Below are positions 23,646 to 35,064 of a stretch of DNA of 64,000 bases, one piece after another; position 1 is the stretch's first letter, and the number at the start of each line of letters is the position of its first letter. The DNA is taken from NCBI RefSeq assembly GCF_036884655.1, contig NC_088345.1:29076001-29140000 (forward strand), written 5' to 3'. The notes below the pieces were generated by a model. It worked only from the letters and a program-made list of their open reading frames with translations, ran no database searches and was not told where the DNA came from. The position numbers and the translations under genes were made by a program. The stretch is from Musa acuminata AAA Group (taxonomy: Eukaryota > Streptophyta > Magnoliopsida > Zingiberales > Musaceae).

Positions 23646-24555
23646 GCTCCCACCTTCCACTAGCAAATTTTTTGAAGGGGAAGGGTAAATACTCCTCTTA
23701 CAACTTTTTACAAGCGGTTCACTCTCTTACAGATTTTCAACAAGAAAGAAGGAGGTGAACACTAACAAATTGAAAACAAGACTAGCAAAGACTTTTCTAA
23801 GACCTTTCTCTCAATCAATTGCTTCTCAAAAAGTTGTAATCTCAGTTGAGATTTGAGGGGTATTTATAGGCCTCAAGAGGATTCAAATTTGGGCTCCAAA
23901 ATTTGAATTCTCTTTGGGTTCCCGATGCTGGCGGTGCCACCGCCTGTCAGTGTCAGACACTGATAGTGGGTTGGCGGTGCCACCGCCCAGCCAAGCGGTG
24001 CCACCGCCCAGCTCTCGGGTGCCACTGCCAGACCCTTCGGTTCACTGGTTGGGCTTCAAATTTAGCCCAAACCAAGTCTAATTTTGGGCCCAATTGGCCC
24101 CTAACCAAGATATAGGATTATCTCTTAATCCTAATCCTAATTACAAGTGAACTACATAACAAAAAAAACATCCTAAGCAAGTTTTCAACCGCGAACGTCG
24201 AGTCTTGTTCCGACAAGCTTTCCGACGAACTTCTTCCGACGAACTCCCAGCAAGCTCCCGAACTTGTGATGACTTTAACAAGTAGCATAGCCTTCTCGGT
24301 GATCTCCGTGAACCTCCGACAATCTCTTCGGCGAACTTCTGAAAATTCCGACAGGTTCCCGATTTCTTCTCGGTTGGTTCCGGCAACATCTCCGATGATT
24401 CTTCGGACTCTTAAACGTCCATCGAACTTGACTCCGGTATTCTTGCTTTGTGTTTTCTGGTTATCGTAGTTAATCCTGCACACTTAACTCAATAATATGG
24501 ATTAGATCAATTAACCCATCAATTGATTTTATCATCAAAATCTGAGATTCAACAA

Positions 24556-24569
24556 TCTCCCCCTTTTTT
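24556..24569 (-). promoter_or_regulatory. Polypurine tract of element F
   Basis: The minus strand reads AAAAAAGGGGGAGA, directly before the 3' LTR. A second, similar motif is at 24971-24999 (GATGACAAAGGGGGAGAA on the minus strand). Confidence 0.85.
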
Positions 24570-25491
24570 ATGATGACAATCAATTGATGACGGAGTTAAA
24601 CATAACTCCCCCTATCTACATGCCATATTATGAGAAGATAAAAACACTTGAATTCTATCCCATTGAATTCAAGCATAAACCGATAAGGGCTAACCGTAGA
24701 ATTTATCGTTATTCTCATTAAGCATAAGTAAATGCGAAACTTCGATGAAAATCATTTTCAAGTCGAATGATAAGAGACAATTTTTACTATGACAGGAGAT
24801 AAAGATTTTCAACATGAATTTCATGATATACATGTTAGACATGCTTTCAATATGATCAATCAATCTTGCGATATTATCAAATATTTTACAAGGCATATAA
24901 GACATTCATATCACACAAGCTTTTGCAATTCATATAAGTCATGCTATTAAAATGGTACAAGTCATCACTTTTCTCCCCCTTTGTCATCAACAAAAAGGGA
25001 ATGAGACTTGAAGCACATAATTTGTGATTATAACATCAGGAATTCAGCATTGATCATACAAAAATTTTATCATTCAAAATTAAGTATGCTAAAATATTTA
25101 TGCAAAGTTCATCTTAAAGGAAAATTCAGCATTCATCCATTTTATCAAATCTCTTCTTTCTATAAATAACAAAAATTGTAGATGTACAAGAGATAGTGAT
25201 AAAAAAATTTCAAGTAGTAACACCAATAAGTCAAGATCATAATTCGAATACAAATCCATTCAAATTCAATTCGTCAACTTGAAACTCATAATCAAACCAT
25301 CAAAATCAATTTCGAGATTCACAAAATATCATAAAATCATTAATCTTGATCAGATGGGAGCGGTGTTTGACTCAAGATAGGATAAGATAATTTAACATGT
25401 CATTTAGAATCGAAAGAGAAGGATCAGATTCACCGAGGAACGGAGAGAGGATGAAAAACTGTATGAAAAATCCATTCAAACAAGTTTATTC
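24570..25491 (-). other. Non-coding 3' region of element F
   Basis: About 0.9 kb lies between the end of RNase H and the polypurine tract. It is AT-rich, with no supported ORF and one extra polypurine-like motif (24971-24999). In some Sireviruses an env-like ORF follows pol; none is visible here. Confidence 0.65.
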
Positions 25492-28400
25492 TTAGGGACA
25501 ATTTAACATACCTAATTCCCTTCTAATGAATTCAAATTGGTCTTCATTCAAAGCTTTTGTAAATATATCTGCTAATTGATGCTTTGTGTCAATGAATTCT
25601 AGAACAACATTATTGTTAAGGACATGATCGCTTATGAAATGATGCCTAACGTCGATGTGCTTAGTTCTAGAGTGCTGAATTGGATTTTTGGTGAGACATA
25701 TGGCACTAGTATTATCACATTTTATGGGAACATTTTTGAAGTGAATTCCATAGTCTTCTAATATATTTTTCATCCAAACAACTTGTACACAGCATGCACT
25801 TGCAGCAATGTATTCAGCTTCCGCCGTAGATAGTGCAACTGAATTTTATTTCTTGGAAGTCCAAGAAACAAGTGCATGTCTTAAAAATTGGCATGTTTCG
25901 GATGTACTTTTTCTATCTATCCTGCATCCGCCAAAATCGGCATCTACATAAGCTATTAAATCGAATTTTTCAGATTTTGGATACCACAATCCTAGATTTG
26001 GAGTTCCTTTAAGATACCTAAATATTCTTTTAATACTTTTAAGATGAGATAATTTAGGATTTGATTGAAACCTAGCGCAAAATCCTACACTAAACATAAT
26101 ATCCGGTCTAGTCGCGGTGAGGTAGAGTAGACTACCTATCATTCCCCTATATATTTTTTGATCAAAATTTTCACTATTTTCATCCATATCTAACTTAGTT
26201 GCAGTACTCATAGGGGTGTTTATTGCTTTTGAATTATCCATGTTAAATCGTTTTAACAATTCTAATGTATATTTAGATTGGTTAAGAAATATACCATCAC
26301 TAAGTTGTTTGATTTGTAATCCTAAAAAGAAAGTTAATGCACCAATTAAACTCATTTCAAATTCATGACTCATACATTTGGCAAATGATTCACATAGTGA
26401 TTCATCCGAAGAACCAAAAATAATATCGTCAACATAAATTTGCATAATAAGAAAATTATTTTCAAAATGTTTAATGAACAATATAGTATCAACCTTGCCT
26501 TTGGTAAAATTATTTAAAATAAGAAAGGAACTAAGTCTTTCATACCAAGCTCAAGGAGCTTATTTCAAGCTATAGAGAGCCTTAGTCAATTTGAATACAT
26601 GATTAGGAAGAAGAGAATTTTCAAATCCGGGAGGTTGTTCGACATATATTTCTTTAGAAATAAAACCATTCAAGAAAGTACTTTTGACATCCATTTGAAA
26701 TAGTTTAAAATTATTACTACTAGCATAGGCAAGGAGCATCCTTATGGCTTCTAATCGAGCCACGGGAGCGAAGGTTTCTTCGTAATCGATACCTTCTTCT
26801 TGGTTGAAACCTTTGGCCACTAATCTAGCCTTGTTTCTAACCACGATACCATTTTCGTCTTGCTTGTTTCTAAAGACCCATTTAGTACCAATGACTAAAT
26901 AGTCACTAGGTCTAGGAACAAGTTTCCATACCTTATTCCTCTCAAATTGATTCAATTCCTCTTGCATTGCAATAACCCAAAAATCATCTTTTATGGCCTC
27001 GTCAATGCATTTAGGTTCGATTTGAGAAAGGAAGGCGGTGTTAGCACAAAAAATCTTGAAAGAGGAACGAGTTTGAACCCCTTTTGATGTATCTCCTATA
27101 ATTAGCTCCTTTGGATGAGCATCTATATACTTCCATTCCTTGGGTAAAGAAATTTAAGAAGAAGGTGCATCCAAGTTGCTATTTTGAGGAGGGGGTTCAT
27201 TTAAATTCAAATTATCAAAACCAAGATCATCATCAAAATTATTTTTCTTTAAATTAAATTTTTCATTAAAAACTACATTAATAGACACTTCTATTACTAA
27301 GGTTCTTTTGTTAAAAACCCGAAAAGCCTTAGAAATGGAAGAGTAACCAAGAAAGATGCCTTCATCGGATTTAGCATTAAATTTTCCTAAGGCATCCCTT
27401 TCATTCAAAATAAAGCATTTACAACCGAAAACTTTAAAATAGGAAATATTTGGTTTTTTGTTATTCCATAATTCATAGGGAGTTTTTGATAGGGATGGTC
27501 TTATTAGGACCCTATTCATGATGTAGCAAGCCGTATTTACGGCTTCGGCCCAAAAATACTTGGGTAGACTATGTTCATTTAACATCGTTTTTGCCATTTC
27601 TTGTAAGTTTCTATTTTTTCTTTCAACTACTCCATTTTGTTGGGGATTCCTCGGAGTGGAGAAGTTGTGATTATATCCATTAACTTTACAAAAATTTTGA
27701 AAGTCACGGTTTTGAAATTCGCCACCGTGATCACTCTGAATTGATGAAATCATGAAACCTTTTTCGTTTTGAGTGAGTTTACAAAATTTAGAGAAACACT
27801 TGAAGCAATCACTTTTGTTAGCTAAGAAATAGGTCCAAGTGTATCTAGTATAGTCATCCACAATTACAAATGCATATTTGCTTCCTCCTAGACTTGTTGT
27901 GTCAATTGGTCCAAATAAGTCCAAATGAATCAATTGTAATGGTCTAGTGGTGCTAATTTGAGTTTTTGGTTTGAAACTAGTTTTTATTTGTTTACCTAGT
28001 TGACATGCATCGCATACTTTGTCCTTAATAAACTTTATATTTGGAATTCCTCGCACTAATTCTCTAGATGAGATCTTAGATATTAGTTTCATGCTTGCAA
28101 GGCCTAGTCTCCTATGCCAAAGCCAAGCATCATCATTTAAAGTGGAGAAGCACATTTTATTACTTAGTTCATCAAGGTTGACATTATTTTATTTTAATGC
28201 AATCATAGTTATGTTATGGTTTGGTTTTTCAATAATACACACATTTGATTCAAATCTAACGATATAACCTTTATCACATAATTGACTAACACTCAAGAGA
28301 TTATGTTTCAATCCATCAACTAGTAAGACATCATCAATAGAAAATTTTAATTTGTTACCTATGGTTCCCTTGCCAATGATTTTGCCTTGGTTGTTGTCTC

Positions 28401-28527
28401 CGAAGGTGACGTACCCTTCTTCTTTGCTAGTGAGCATAGAGAAATGAGATGGATCTCCAGTCATATGTCTTGAGCATCCACTATCTAGATACCATCTCTT
28501 GCTCCTAACTTGTAATGGTGCATGTTT
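25492..28527 (-). pseudogene. Pol of element F (Sirevirus PR-INT-RT-RH) with in-frame stops
   Basis: All domains lie in one reading frame, in frame with gag. They are protease with WYLDSGCSRHMTGD (about 28450-28495), the integrase zinc region WHRRLGLASM...CDAC, in which the second histidine of HHCC is leucine, the integrase core (LIHLDLFGPI, IQSDHGGEF, NGVVERKNR), reverse transcriptase ([13 protein letters not shown] at 26425-26436) and RNase H ([18 protein letters not shown]) to a stop at 25492-25494. TAA stops are at 28189-28191, 27154-27156, 26560-26562 and 25846-25848; I found no frameshift. The last two replace CAA codons of conserved motifs (KQAP, KKQNS). Confidence 0.9.
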
Positions 28528-30111
28528 CTACAAGAAGGGATTATTTTTAGGTACCCATTTTCTTTTGGGTGCCTTAAAAACTGATTTAACTTGTTCATCA
28601 TATTGCATAGAATTGATCATGGTTCCTTTAGGAACCCAAATTAGTTTGTTCGGACTAATTTTCTTGAATGGACATTTATAAGTTTTATGTCCATATTTGC
28701 AACAAAAGTTGCAATTGCTTTGGTGCCGAACATGTAAGATGGGGCCTTTAATGAAGGTGGTTGGATTCTGGTGAGGACTTCTCACAAATCCGATTTCACT
28801 TCTTTTAGGCACGTGACCCTTATTTGTAAGGATCATGTTCAAAGATTTGCTACCAACCTTGAATTTCTTCAAGGTGTCCTTAAGTAGCAAGTATTCCTTT
28901 TGGAGAGATTCTAGATCATGACATTTTATACATGGAGCTAAACTATCATGATATTTAGTTTTTAATTTATCGATATTACAAGTGAGACTATCATGCTCCT
29001 TTTTTAGCAATTTATATTTTCTACTAATTGTCTTACAATCATCAAATAACTCATGGAAAGCATTTAATAATTCATGATAAGGTAAATCTGCATCAATTAA
29101 ATCCGTTACCTCTTCTCCGATGGCTATTAGGGCGTAATGAGCAACTTGCTCAGTGTTGGACTCCTCTTCTTCGAACGCACTTGAATCATCCCACGTTGCC
29201 TTGAGCGCCTTCTTCTTTGATTGTCTCTTTTTGGCTTGAGGGCAATCGTTCTTGTAGTGTCCAGGTTTTTTGCACTCATAGCAAATCACTTGGTCCTTCT
29301 TGTGTTCGAATTTATTTTTTATATTATTTTTAAATTTGTTCTTTCTTAAATATTTTTTAAAATTTTGAGTCAAAAGTGCAATGTCATTGTCACTGTCCTC
29401 ATCACTTGATGTTCCTTTCAAGTGGTCTTCTTGTGATGTGAGTGCCATATCCTTCCTGTTCTTTGGAAGGGGGTTCTCGAGCTCATCATGAGCTTGACAT
29501 GTCATTTTGTAGGTCATTAGAGACCCAATAAGTTTTTCAAGAGGGAATGTTTTAAGGTCTTTAGCCTCTTGAATTGTCGTAACTTTTGGATTCCAACTTT
29601 TAGGGAGGGATCTTAAGATTTTAGTTACTAGTTCAAAGTTAGTAAAATCTTTACCAAGAGCTTTGAGTCCATTGATGACATCCGTGAACCGGGTGTACAT
29701 GTCTCCGATGGACTCACTTGGTTTCATTCGGAAAAATTCATAAGAGTGCACAAGGATGTTGATTTTGGACTCTTTCACTCGGCTAGTGCCTTCATGAGTG
29801 ACCTCAAGAGTTCTCCAAATATCAAAAGCCGAATTACAAATTGAAACATGATTAAATTCATTTTTGTCTAGTGCACAAAACAAGGCATTCATAGCCTTTG
29901 CGTTGAAAGCAAAAACCTTCTTCTCCGATTCATTCCATTCGCTCATAGGAAGAGAATATTTTTGAAATCCATTTTCAACAATAGTCCAAAGCTCGAAATC
30001 CATAGAAATGAGGAAGATCCTCATACGAGTCTTCCAATAAGTATAATCCGACCCATTAAATAAGGGTGGACGTGTGATAGAATGACCCTCATGTATGCCG
30101 GAGTAAGCCAT
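28528..30111 (-). CDS. Gag of element F, 527 aa, intact
   Basis: The start at 30111 (MAYSGIHEGHSITRPP) fits the shared gag start of the family. The open frame extends upstream to 30162, but those 17 residues overlap the leader. From this start, residues 10-210 are the copia Gag domain (FNGSDYTYWKTRMRIFL, THEGTSRVKESK, YTRFTDVINGLKALG). CCHC knuckle 1 (CYECKKPGHYKNDC) is at about 277-290, a coiled-coil-rich segment at about 353-418, and CCHC knuckle 2 (CNFCCKYGHKTYKC) at about 467-480. A TAG (28528-28530) separates it from protease in the same frame. This is either a lesion or a natural suppression site; the neighbouring bases TTG-TAG-AAA do not settle it. Confidence 0.88.
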   Translation of the reverse strand: MAYSGIHEGHSITRPPLFNGSDYTYWKTRMRIFLISMDFELWTIVENGFQKYSLPMSEWNESEKKVFAFNAKAMNALFCALDKNEFNHVSICNSAFDIWRTLEVTHEGTSRVKESKINILVHSYEFFRMKPSESIGDMYTRFTDVINGLKALGKDFTNFELVTKILRSLPKSWNPKVTTIQEAKDLKTFPLEKLIGSLMTYKMTCQAHDELENPLPKNRKDMALTSQEDHLKGTSSDEDSDNDIALLTQNFKKYLRKNKFKNNIKNKFEHKKDQVICYECKKPGHYKNDCPQAKKRQSKKKALKATWDDSSAFEEEESNTEQVAHYALIAIGEEVTDLIDADLPYHELLNAFHELFDDCKTISRKYKLLKKEHDSLTCNIDKLKTKYHDSLAPCIKCHDLESLQKEYLLLKDTLKKFKVGSKSLNMILTNKGHVPKRSEIGFVRSPHQNPTTFIKGPILHVRHQSNCNFCCKYGHKTYKCPFKKISPNKLIWVPKGTMINSMQYDEQVKSVFKAPKRKWVPKNNPFL

Positions 30112-30149
30112 CTCTCTTGGGTATCGAACCAAATATGAGAGTGAGCCTA

Positions 30150-30161
30150 GCTCTGATACCA
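30150..30161 (-). promoter_or_regulatory. Primer binding site of element F (tRNA-iMet)
   Basis: The minus strand reads TGGTATCAGAGC, a perfect match, two bases from the 5' LTR. Confidence 0.9.
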
Positions 30162-30163
30162 AT

Positions 30164-31417
30164 TGTTAGGATCGGAGCGGCACTAAGAGGGGGGGGGGGT
30201 GAATTAGTGCAGCGGTATAGTACGATAAACTTTTGACAATTTAAACACTTTCGAAAACTTCGTACGATAAAAGCAACGTTTTCGTTTGAAACCGTTTCAA
30301 TTGCGTTTTAACTTGAAGGGATAAGTAAGACGGAGACAAAGAAGTAGAGCATTAAAGTGCAAATGGTTTGCAGTAATATAAATGACAATAAGTAAATGCA
30401 AACCAGAGATCACATCGATTTTATAGTGGTTCGGTCAAATGACCTCCATCCACTTGCGAGGCCCCTCTTCGATGAGGCTCCCACCTTCAACTAGCAAATT
30501 TCTTGAAGGGGAAGGGTAAATACCCCTCTTACAACTTTTTACAAGCGGTTCACTCTCTTACAGATTTTCAGCAAGAAAGAAGGAGGTGAACACTAGCAAA
30601 TTGAAAACAAGACTAGCAAAGACTTTTCTAAGACCTTTCTCTCAATCAATTGCTTCTCAAAAAGTTATAATCTCAGTTGAGATTTGAGGGGTATTTATAG
30701 GCCTCAAGAGGATTCAAATTTGGGCTCCAAAATTTGAATTCTCTTTGGGTTCCCGATGTTGGTGGTGCCACCGCCTGTTAGTGACGGTCCCACCGCCTGT
30801 CAGTGTCAAACACTGATAGTGGGCTGGCGGTGCCACCGCCCAGCTCTCGGGTGCTGGGTGGTGCTACCGCCCAGTCTAGCGGTGCCACCGCCAGACCCTT
30901 CGGTTCACTGGTTGGGCTTCAAATTTAGCCCAAACCAAGTCTAATTTTAGGCCCAGTTGGCCCCTAACCAGGATATAGGATTATCTCTTAATCCTAATCC
31001 TAATTACAAGTGAACTACATAACAAACAAAATATCCTAAGCAAGTTTTCAACCGCGAACGTCGAGTCTTGTTCCAGCGAGCTTTCCGATGAACTTCTTCC
31101 GACGGACTCCCAGCAAGCTCTCGAACTTGTGATGACTTTAATGAGTAGCCGAGCCTTCTCAGTGATCTCCATGAACCTCCGACGATCTCTTCGGCGAACT
31201 TCCGAAAATTCCGACAGGTTCCAGATTTCTTTTCGCTTGGTTCCGGCAGCATCTCTGACGATTCTTCGGACTCTTAAACATCCATCGAACTTGACTCCGA
31301 TATTCTTGCTTTGTGTTTTCTGGTTATTATAGTTAATCCTGCACACTTAACTCAATAATATGGATTAGATCAATTAACCCATCAATTGATTTTATCATCA
31401 AAATCCGAGATTCAACA
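30164..31417 (-). repeat. 5' LTR of element F (1,254 bp)
   Basis: Plus-strand ends are TGTTAGGATCGG and GATTCAACA. TATA box at 30693-30699; hairpin motif GGCGGTGCCACCGCC at 30826-30840; TTCCGGC-type repeats at 31050-31290. It has 11 G at the R/U5 tract. Confidence 0.92.
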
Positions 31418-32104
31418 GTACCACCGGTAGCAGCTGCCAGCGGTGATACCGCCCAGTGTCAAATTAGCGATGGTAGTACCACCCAGTAACGGCGGTGGTA
31501 TCGTTAGTACCCCAGATTCTAGGGATGTGACACTTTTTTGGCTCCAATTTTAAAGCCATTGGGGCATATAAAAACTCCACCCTTTTCTATATGAAAGGGC
31601 ACGAAAGTATTGGCTTAATCTTGAATTCTTGAGTTATAAAAGTATTGTAAAAGTTATAGTTCTCTTCCTTCATCTCTTAGCCTTGTAACCATCCAAGAAA
31701 GAGGAGTGAGACTTATAAGGGTTGTCTCCTAAACCCGGGAAGAGGAGAAAGTGATGTAAAGAGGTGTTCAGTCTTCACCTATTGAAGGAAGGCCTTTAAT
31801 GGACGCCGGTGACCACGTCGGATGAGGAATCTGAAAGTGGATGTAGGTTACCTTAACTGAACCACTCTAAATTCCGGTTTGCTTTTCATTTGTGCAATTT
31901 ACTTTATTGCAAACCTCCTTAATCTTCTCTTGCACTTTTATGAAAGCTTTTATGTTCAACTTCTCTCCGAAATAGATTGAATCGAAACCACTTTCGTCAG
32001 AATCGGTTTTAAACATAATGAATAATTTTCTAAAATCGTGAAAGTTTTCTGCTATACTAATTCACCCCCCCCCCCCTCTTAGTGCTGCTCTTGATCCTAA
32101 CAAT

Positions 32105-32116
32105 TGGTATTAGAGC
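32105..32116 (+). promoter_or_regulatory. Primer binding site of element E
   Basis: Reads TGGTATTAGAGC, one base off the tRNA-iMet complement, two bases past the LTR end at 32102. Confidence 0.85.
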
Positions 32117-32152
32117 AAGGTTTACTCTCATTTGGTTTTAAACCCAAGAGAG

Positions 32153-33252
32153 ATGGAATTTGCTGGCAACCTAGAGGGCCATTCAATTACACATCTGCCC
32201 ATATTCAATAGGACGAATTACACATATTGAAAGACTAGAATGAGGATCTTCGTAATTTCAATGGATTTTGAATTATGGAATATTATAAAAAATGACTTTT
32301 AAAAGTCTTCTCTTCCAATGAACGATTGGAATGAGTTGGAGAAGAAGACGTTCGCTTTAAATGCAAAGGCTATGAATGCCTTATTTTGTGTATTAGATAA
32401 AAATGAGTTTAATTGAGTATCGATTTGTGAAACGACTTTTGACATTTGGCACATACTCGAAGTGGCTCATGAAGGCACTAGTAGAGTGAAGGAGTCAAAA
32501 ATTAATCTTTTAATACATTCTTATGAGTTATTTCGAATGAAATTGAGTGAGACTATTGGAGACATGTATACCCGATTTATAGATGTCGTCAATACTCTAA
32601 AAGGACTTGGTAAAAGTTTCTCAGATTTTGAACTTGTTAATTAGATTTTAAGATCCCTTCCAAAAAGTTAGGACCCTAAAATAACGGTCATTCAGGAGGC
32701 CAAAGATCTAAATAATTTTCCTCTTAAAGAACTAATTGGGTCACTAATGACTTATGAAATGACATGTAAAGCTCATGAAGAGCTTGAGGACACCCTTCCA
32801 AAGAACAGGAAGGATATGACACTAAGAACACAAAAAGACCACTTGAAAGAAAATTCAAGTGATGAGGACTTTGGTGATGACGTGGCACTTTTAACAAAGA
32901 AGTTTAAAAGATTCATAAAAAGAAATAAATTTAAAAATGATACTAAAAAAAATTTGAATCTAAAAAAGAATAAGTGATATGTTATGAATGCAAGAAGCTG
33001 GGACACTTCAAGAGCGAATGTCCCCAAGCAAAGAGGAGGCAACCAAAGAAGAAGGCTCTCAAAACTACATGGGATGACTCAGGTGCTTTCGAAGAAGAGG
33101 AGCCAACCAACACCGAGTAAGTTGCTCACTATGCGCTAATGGCTATTGGAGATGAGGTAACAAGATCATTAGATGTAAATTTAACTTTCGATGAGCTTTC
33201 AAGTGCTTTTCATGAATTGTTTGATGAATGTAGAAACTTGAGTAAAAAATTA
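32153..33252 (+). pseudogene. Gag remnant of element E
   Basis: The start ATG at 32153 (MEFAGNLEGHSIT) matches the Sirevirus gag start. The Gag core is recognisable (NAKAMNALFCVLDKNEFN, AHEGTSRVKESKIN, MYTRFIDVVNTLKGLG), as are the acidic SSDEDFGDD stretch and a frameshifted CCHC knuckle region (about 32975-33025). Many stops occur, for example at the TYWK position, at N-stop-VSI (CGA to TGA) and at 32642-32644. The second knuckle and everything after it are missing: sequence jumps at about 33252 into LTR sequence. Confidence 0.82.
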
Positions 33253-33496
33253 GCCATCCAAGATAGAGGAGTGAAACTTATAAGGGTTGTCTCCTAAACC
33301 CGATGAAAGGAGGAAGGCACTGTAAAATGTGGTTGGTCTTTGCCAATTGAAATAAGGCCTTTAATGGATATCGGTAACCTCGACGGAGGAGGAATCCGAA
33401 GTGGACGTAGGTCTTATTGACCGAACCACTCTAAATTCTGGTTTTCTCTTCATTTTATACAATTTACTTTACTGCAAATCTCCTTGAGCTTCCCCT
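33253..33496 (+). repeat. LTR remnant of element E, first part
   Basis: Corresponds to about 31691-31930 of E's 5' LTR (CCATCCAAGA...TCCTAAACCCG...GAACCACTCTAAATTC), downstream of the TATA box. It is broken by the insertion of H at 33496/33497; CCCCT (33492-33496) is the left copy of H's target duplication. Confidence 0.75.
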
Positions 33497-35050
33497 TGCT
33501 ACTCATAGGTGCCCAGCAAGCCAATCACTTGAGTGATGGCACGTGTGACTTGATATAGAATCTTTTTGCTTATTATATTTTGGCGTATATCACTTTATAA
33601 CTATTGCATAAATACAAATATATATTGTGATGTCCTTGGATTTGTGCAATGGGAATCGGATCGTGATGAGATCACGATAATGAGATCAATTCACCTTTAA
33701 ACATATATCCTAAATAATCCCGGTCATAGGTTACTCGAGAGGGACATCGTGATAACCGGACAGACTAGTGTGCTGTATACCCGTCCATATGATGGATGCA
33801 GCTGGTCTCATAGCTGCTCGTGTAGGGACACTAGGGATACAGTACAGGTGCACATTGGAGAATGAGTTCACTGATTGATCCGTTTATGGAATGTTGGATG
33901 GTTGATGATGCCTTACTGTCAGACAACGATTCCGTAGTCCAAGTGGTATATCTGGTCTTTAGACTTGAGACACCAAGGATGTCCTGTATGAGAGCTCCAC
34001 TCTTTGATACCAGACTTATAGGTTTGGCTGTCCCAAATCTAGTACAGCTGGTCATTGGTAGTGGTAGTCAACCTTACGAGGGCTATTGAGTGTCGATAGA
34101 GGGTCATCCACTCTCGGCGTCATGAGAGGAATATCACATGTGTTCTTGCTCAGAAAAATCCCTGGCCAGGGTCATTCAGGTTAAGAGAGAAAGAGTTCTC
34201 CGGGAGAATCCGATTAGAGCGAGGCTCGAGTAGAAACCGTTTGGGTCTGACAACACCATGCTAGATATACGATCTCTGGGATATTAAATGGATGAGGGAT
34301 TATAGGTACACGGTAATTGAGGACAGATAGGTCCAATGGATTGGATTCCGCTGTATCATCTGGGGACTACGGTGTAGTGGCCTAGTACGTCCGTAGTCGA
34401 TGAGTCAAGTGAATTATTACAAAGATAATAATTTATTGAGTTAGAAGGAATTCTAACAGGTATGACTCACGGCCAGCTCGATATTGGGCTTAGAGGGTCA
34501 CCCACATATGGTAGGCATTACGATGAGTAGAGGTTCGGATATGAGATATCCGACGGAGCCCTTGTCTTATTGGATGTAGATCCAAAACCCACTAGGGGAG
34601 GACCCATTAGGGTTTGACAGGGGACCTCTATAAATAGGAGGGATTCAAAGCCTCATAGGAGCCTTTGCTTGCCTCTCCTATTCTCCTCTCCCTCTCTACC
34701 TCAGAGCAAGAGTTTTGAGGAGCGTCGTCGCAGCCCTGCTGTGTGGATCATTGCTAGAGAGGAGGACATCTCAGAGCAAGAGTTTTGAGGAGCGTCGTCG
34801 CAGCCCTGCTGTGTGGATCACCACTAGAGAGGAGGACGCTTGACCTCCTTCACCCTCTCCTAAAGATCTGTAAGGAAACAGGGATATACAATCTCCCTAG
34901 GTAACACAATCTACTCTATACGTAGTTTTAAGTTTCGCGGATTTTGCGCACCAATCTTCGCACGACGACGAACATCTCTTTGGGAATCGGGGATTTTGTT
35001 TTCTTGTTCTTCCGCTGCGCATGTGATGTCGCCCCCAAGATTTCCCAATA
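33497..35050 (+). repeat. 5' LTR of element H (1,554 bp)
   Basis: Begins TGCTACTCATAGG; the end reads CCCAATA instead of CCCAACA. TATA box TATAAATA at 34629-34636. It is longer than the 3' LTR (1,488 bp), mainly because of a 70-bp tandem duplication at 34701-34840. Confidence 0.9.
34701..34840 (+). repeat. 70-bp tandem duplication just downstream of the TATA box
   Basis: Units 34701-34770 and 34771-34840, both starting TCAGAGCAAGAG, differ at a few bases near CATTGCTAG/CACCACTAG. It is absent from the LTRs at 15636, 46986 and 48641. It lies in the transcribed R/U5 part. Confidence 0.85.
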
Positions 35051-35051
35051 G

Positions 35052-35064
35052 TGGTATCAGAGCC
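35052..35064 (+). promoter_or_regulatory. Primer binding site of element H (tRNA-iMet)
   Basis: TGGTATCAGAGCC starts one base after the LTR end. G has lost this site. Confidence 0.88.

Larger units (their letters stand above)
15312..24554 (-). repeat. 3' LTR of element F, interrupted by element G
   Basis: The two pieces, 15312-15635 and 23651-24554, join across element G into a 1,228-bp LTR matching 30164-31417. The terminus reads TATTAGAATC instead of TGTTAGGATC. A run of 17 G is at 15337-15353, against 11 in the partner LTR. TATA box at 23862-23868. Hairpin motifs GGCGGTGCCACCGCC are at 23931-23945 and 23974-23988. Confidence 0.88.
15312..31417 (-). mobile_element. Element F: nearly complete Sirevirus, split by element G
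   Basis: Without G and its duplicated target it is 8,091 bp: 5' LTR (30164-31417), primer site, gag, protease, integrase, reverse transcriptase, RNase H, polypurine tract and 3' LTR (15312-15635 plus 23651-24554). Flanks are GTATC (15307-15311) and GTACC (31418-31422), a target duplication with one difference. It lies antisense in the 5' LTR of E. The order PR-INT-RT-RH is that of Ty1/copia. Five in-frame stops in pol and a damaged integrase zinc finger make it non-autonomous now. Confidence 0.92.
14709..32102 (+). repeat. 5' LTR of element E, interrupted by element F
   Basis: It runs from TGTTGAATCTAGG (14709) to GATCCTAACA (32102), about 1,283 bp without the insertion. U3 has TTCGTCGGAAG-type repeats (14870-15065) and GCGGTGGTACC-like motifs on both sides of the insertion. 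The TATA box is TATAAAAA at 31567-31574. A 12-C run lies at 32065-32076. Element F entered at 15311/15312. Confidence 0.82.
14709..33496 (+). mobile_element. Element E: degraded Sirevirus-like element (plus strand), split by F
   Basis: It has a 5' LTR (14709-15311 and 31418-32102), a primer site (32105-32116), a broken gag (32153-33252), then directly the downstream half of an LTR (33253-33496, continuing at 48474-48611 beyond element H). Pol and most of the 3' LTR's U3 are absent. AACTA before the LTR and AAAGG after 48611 do not match, so the right end may come from a different insertion or have been rearranged. Confidence 0.7.
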
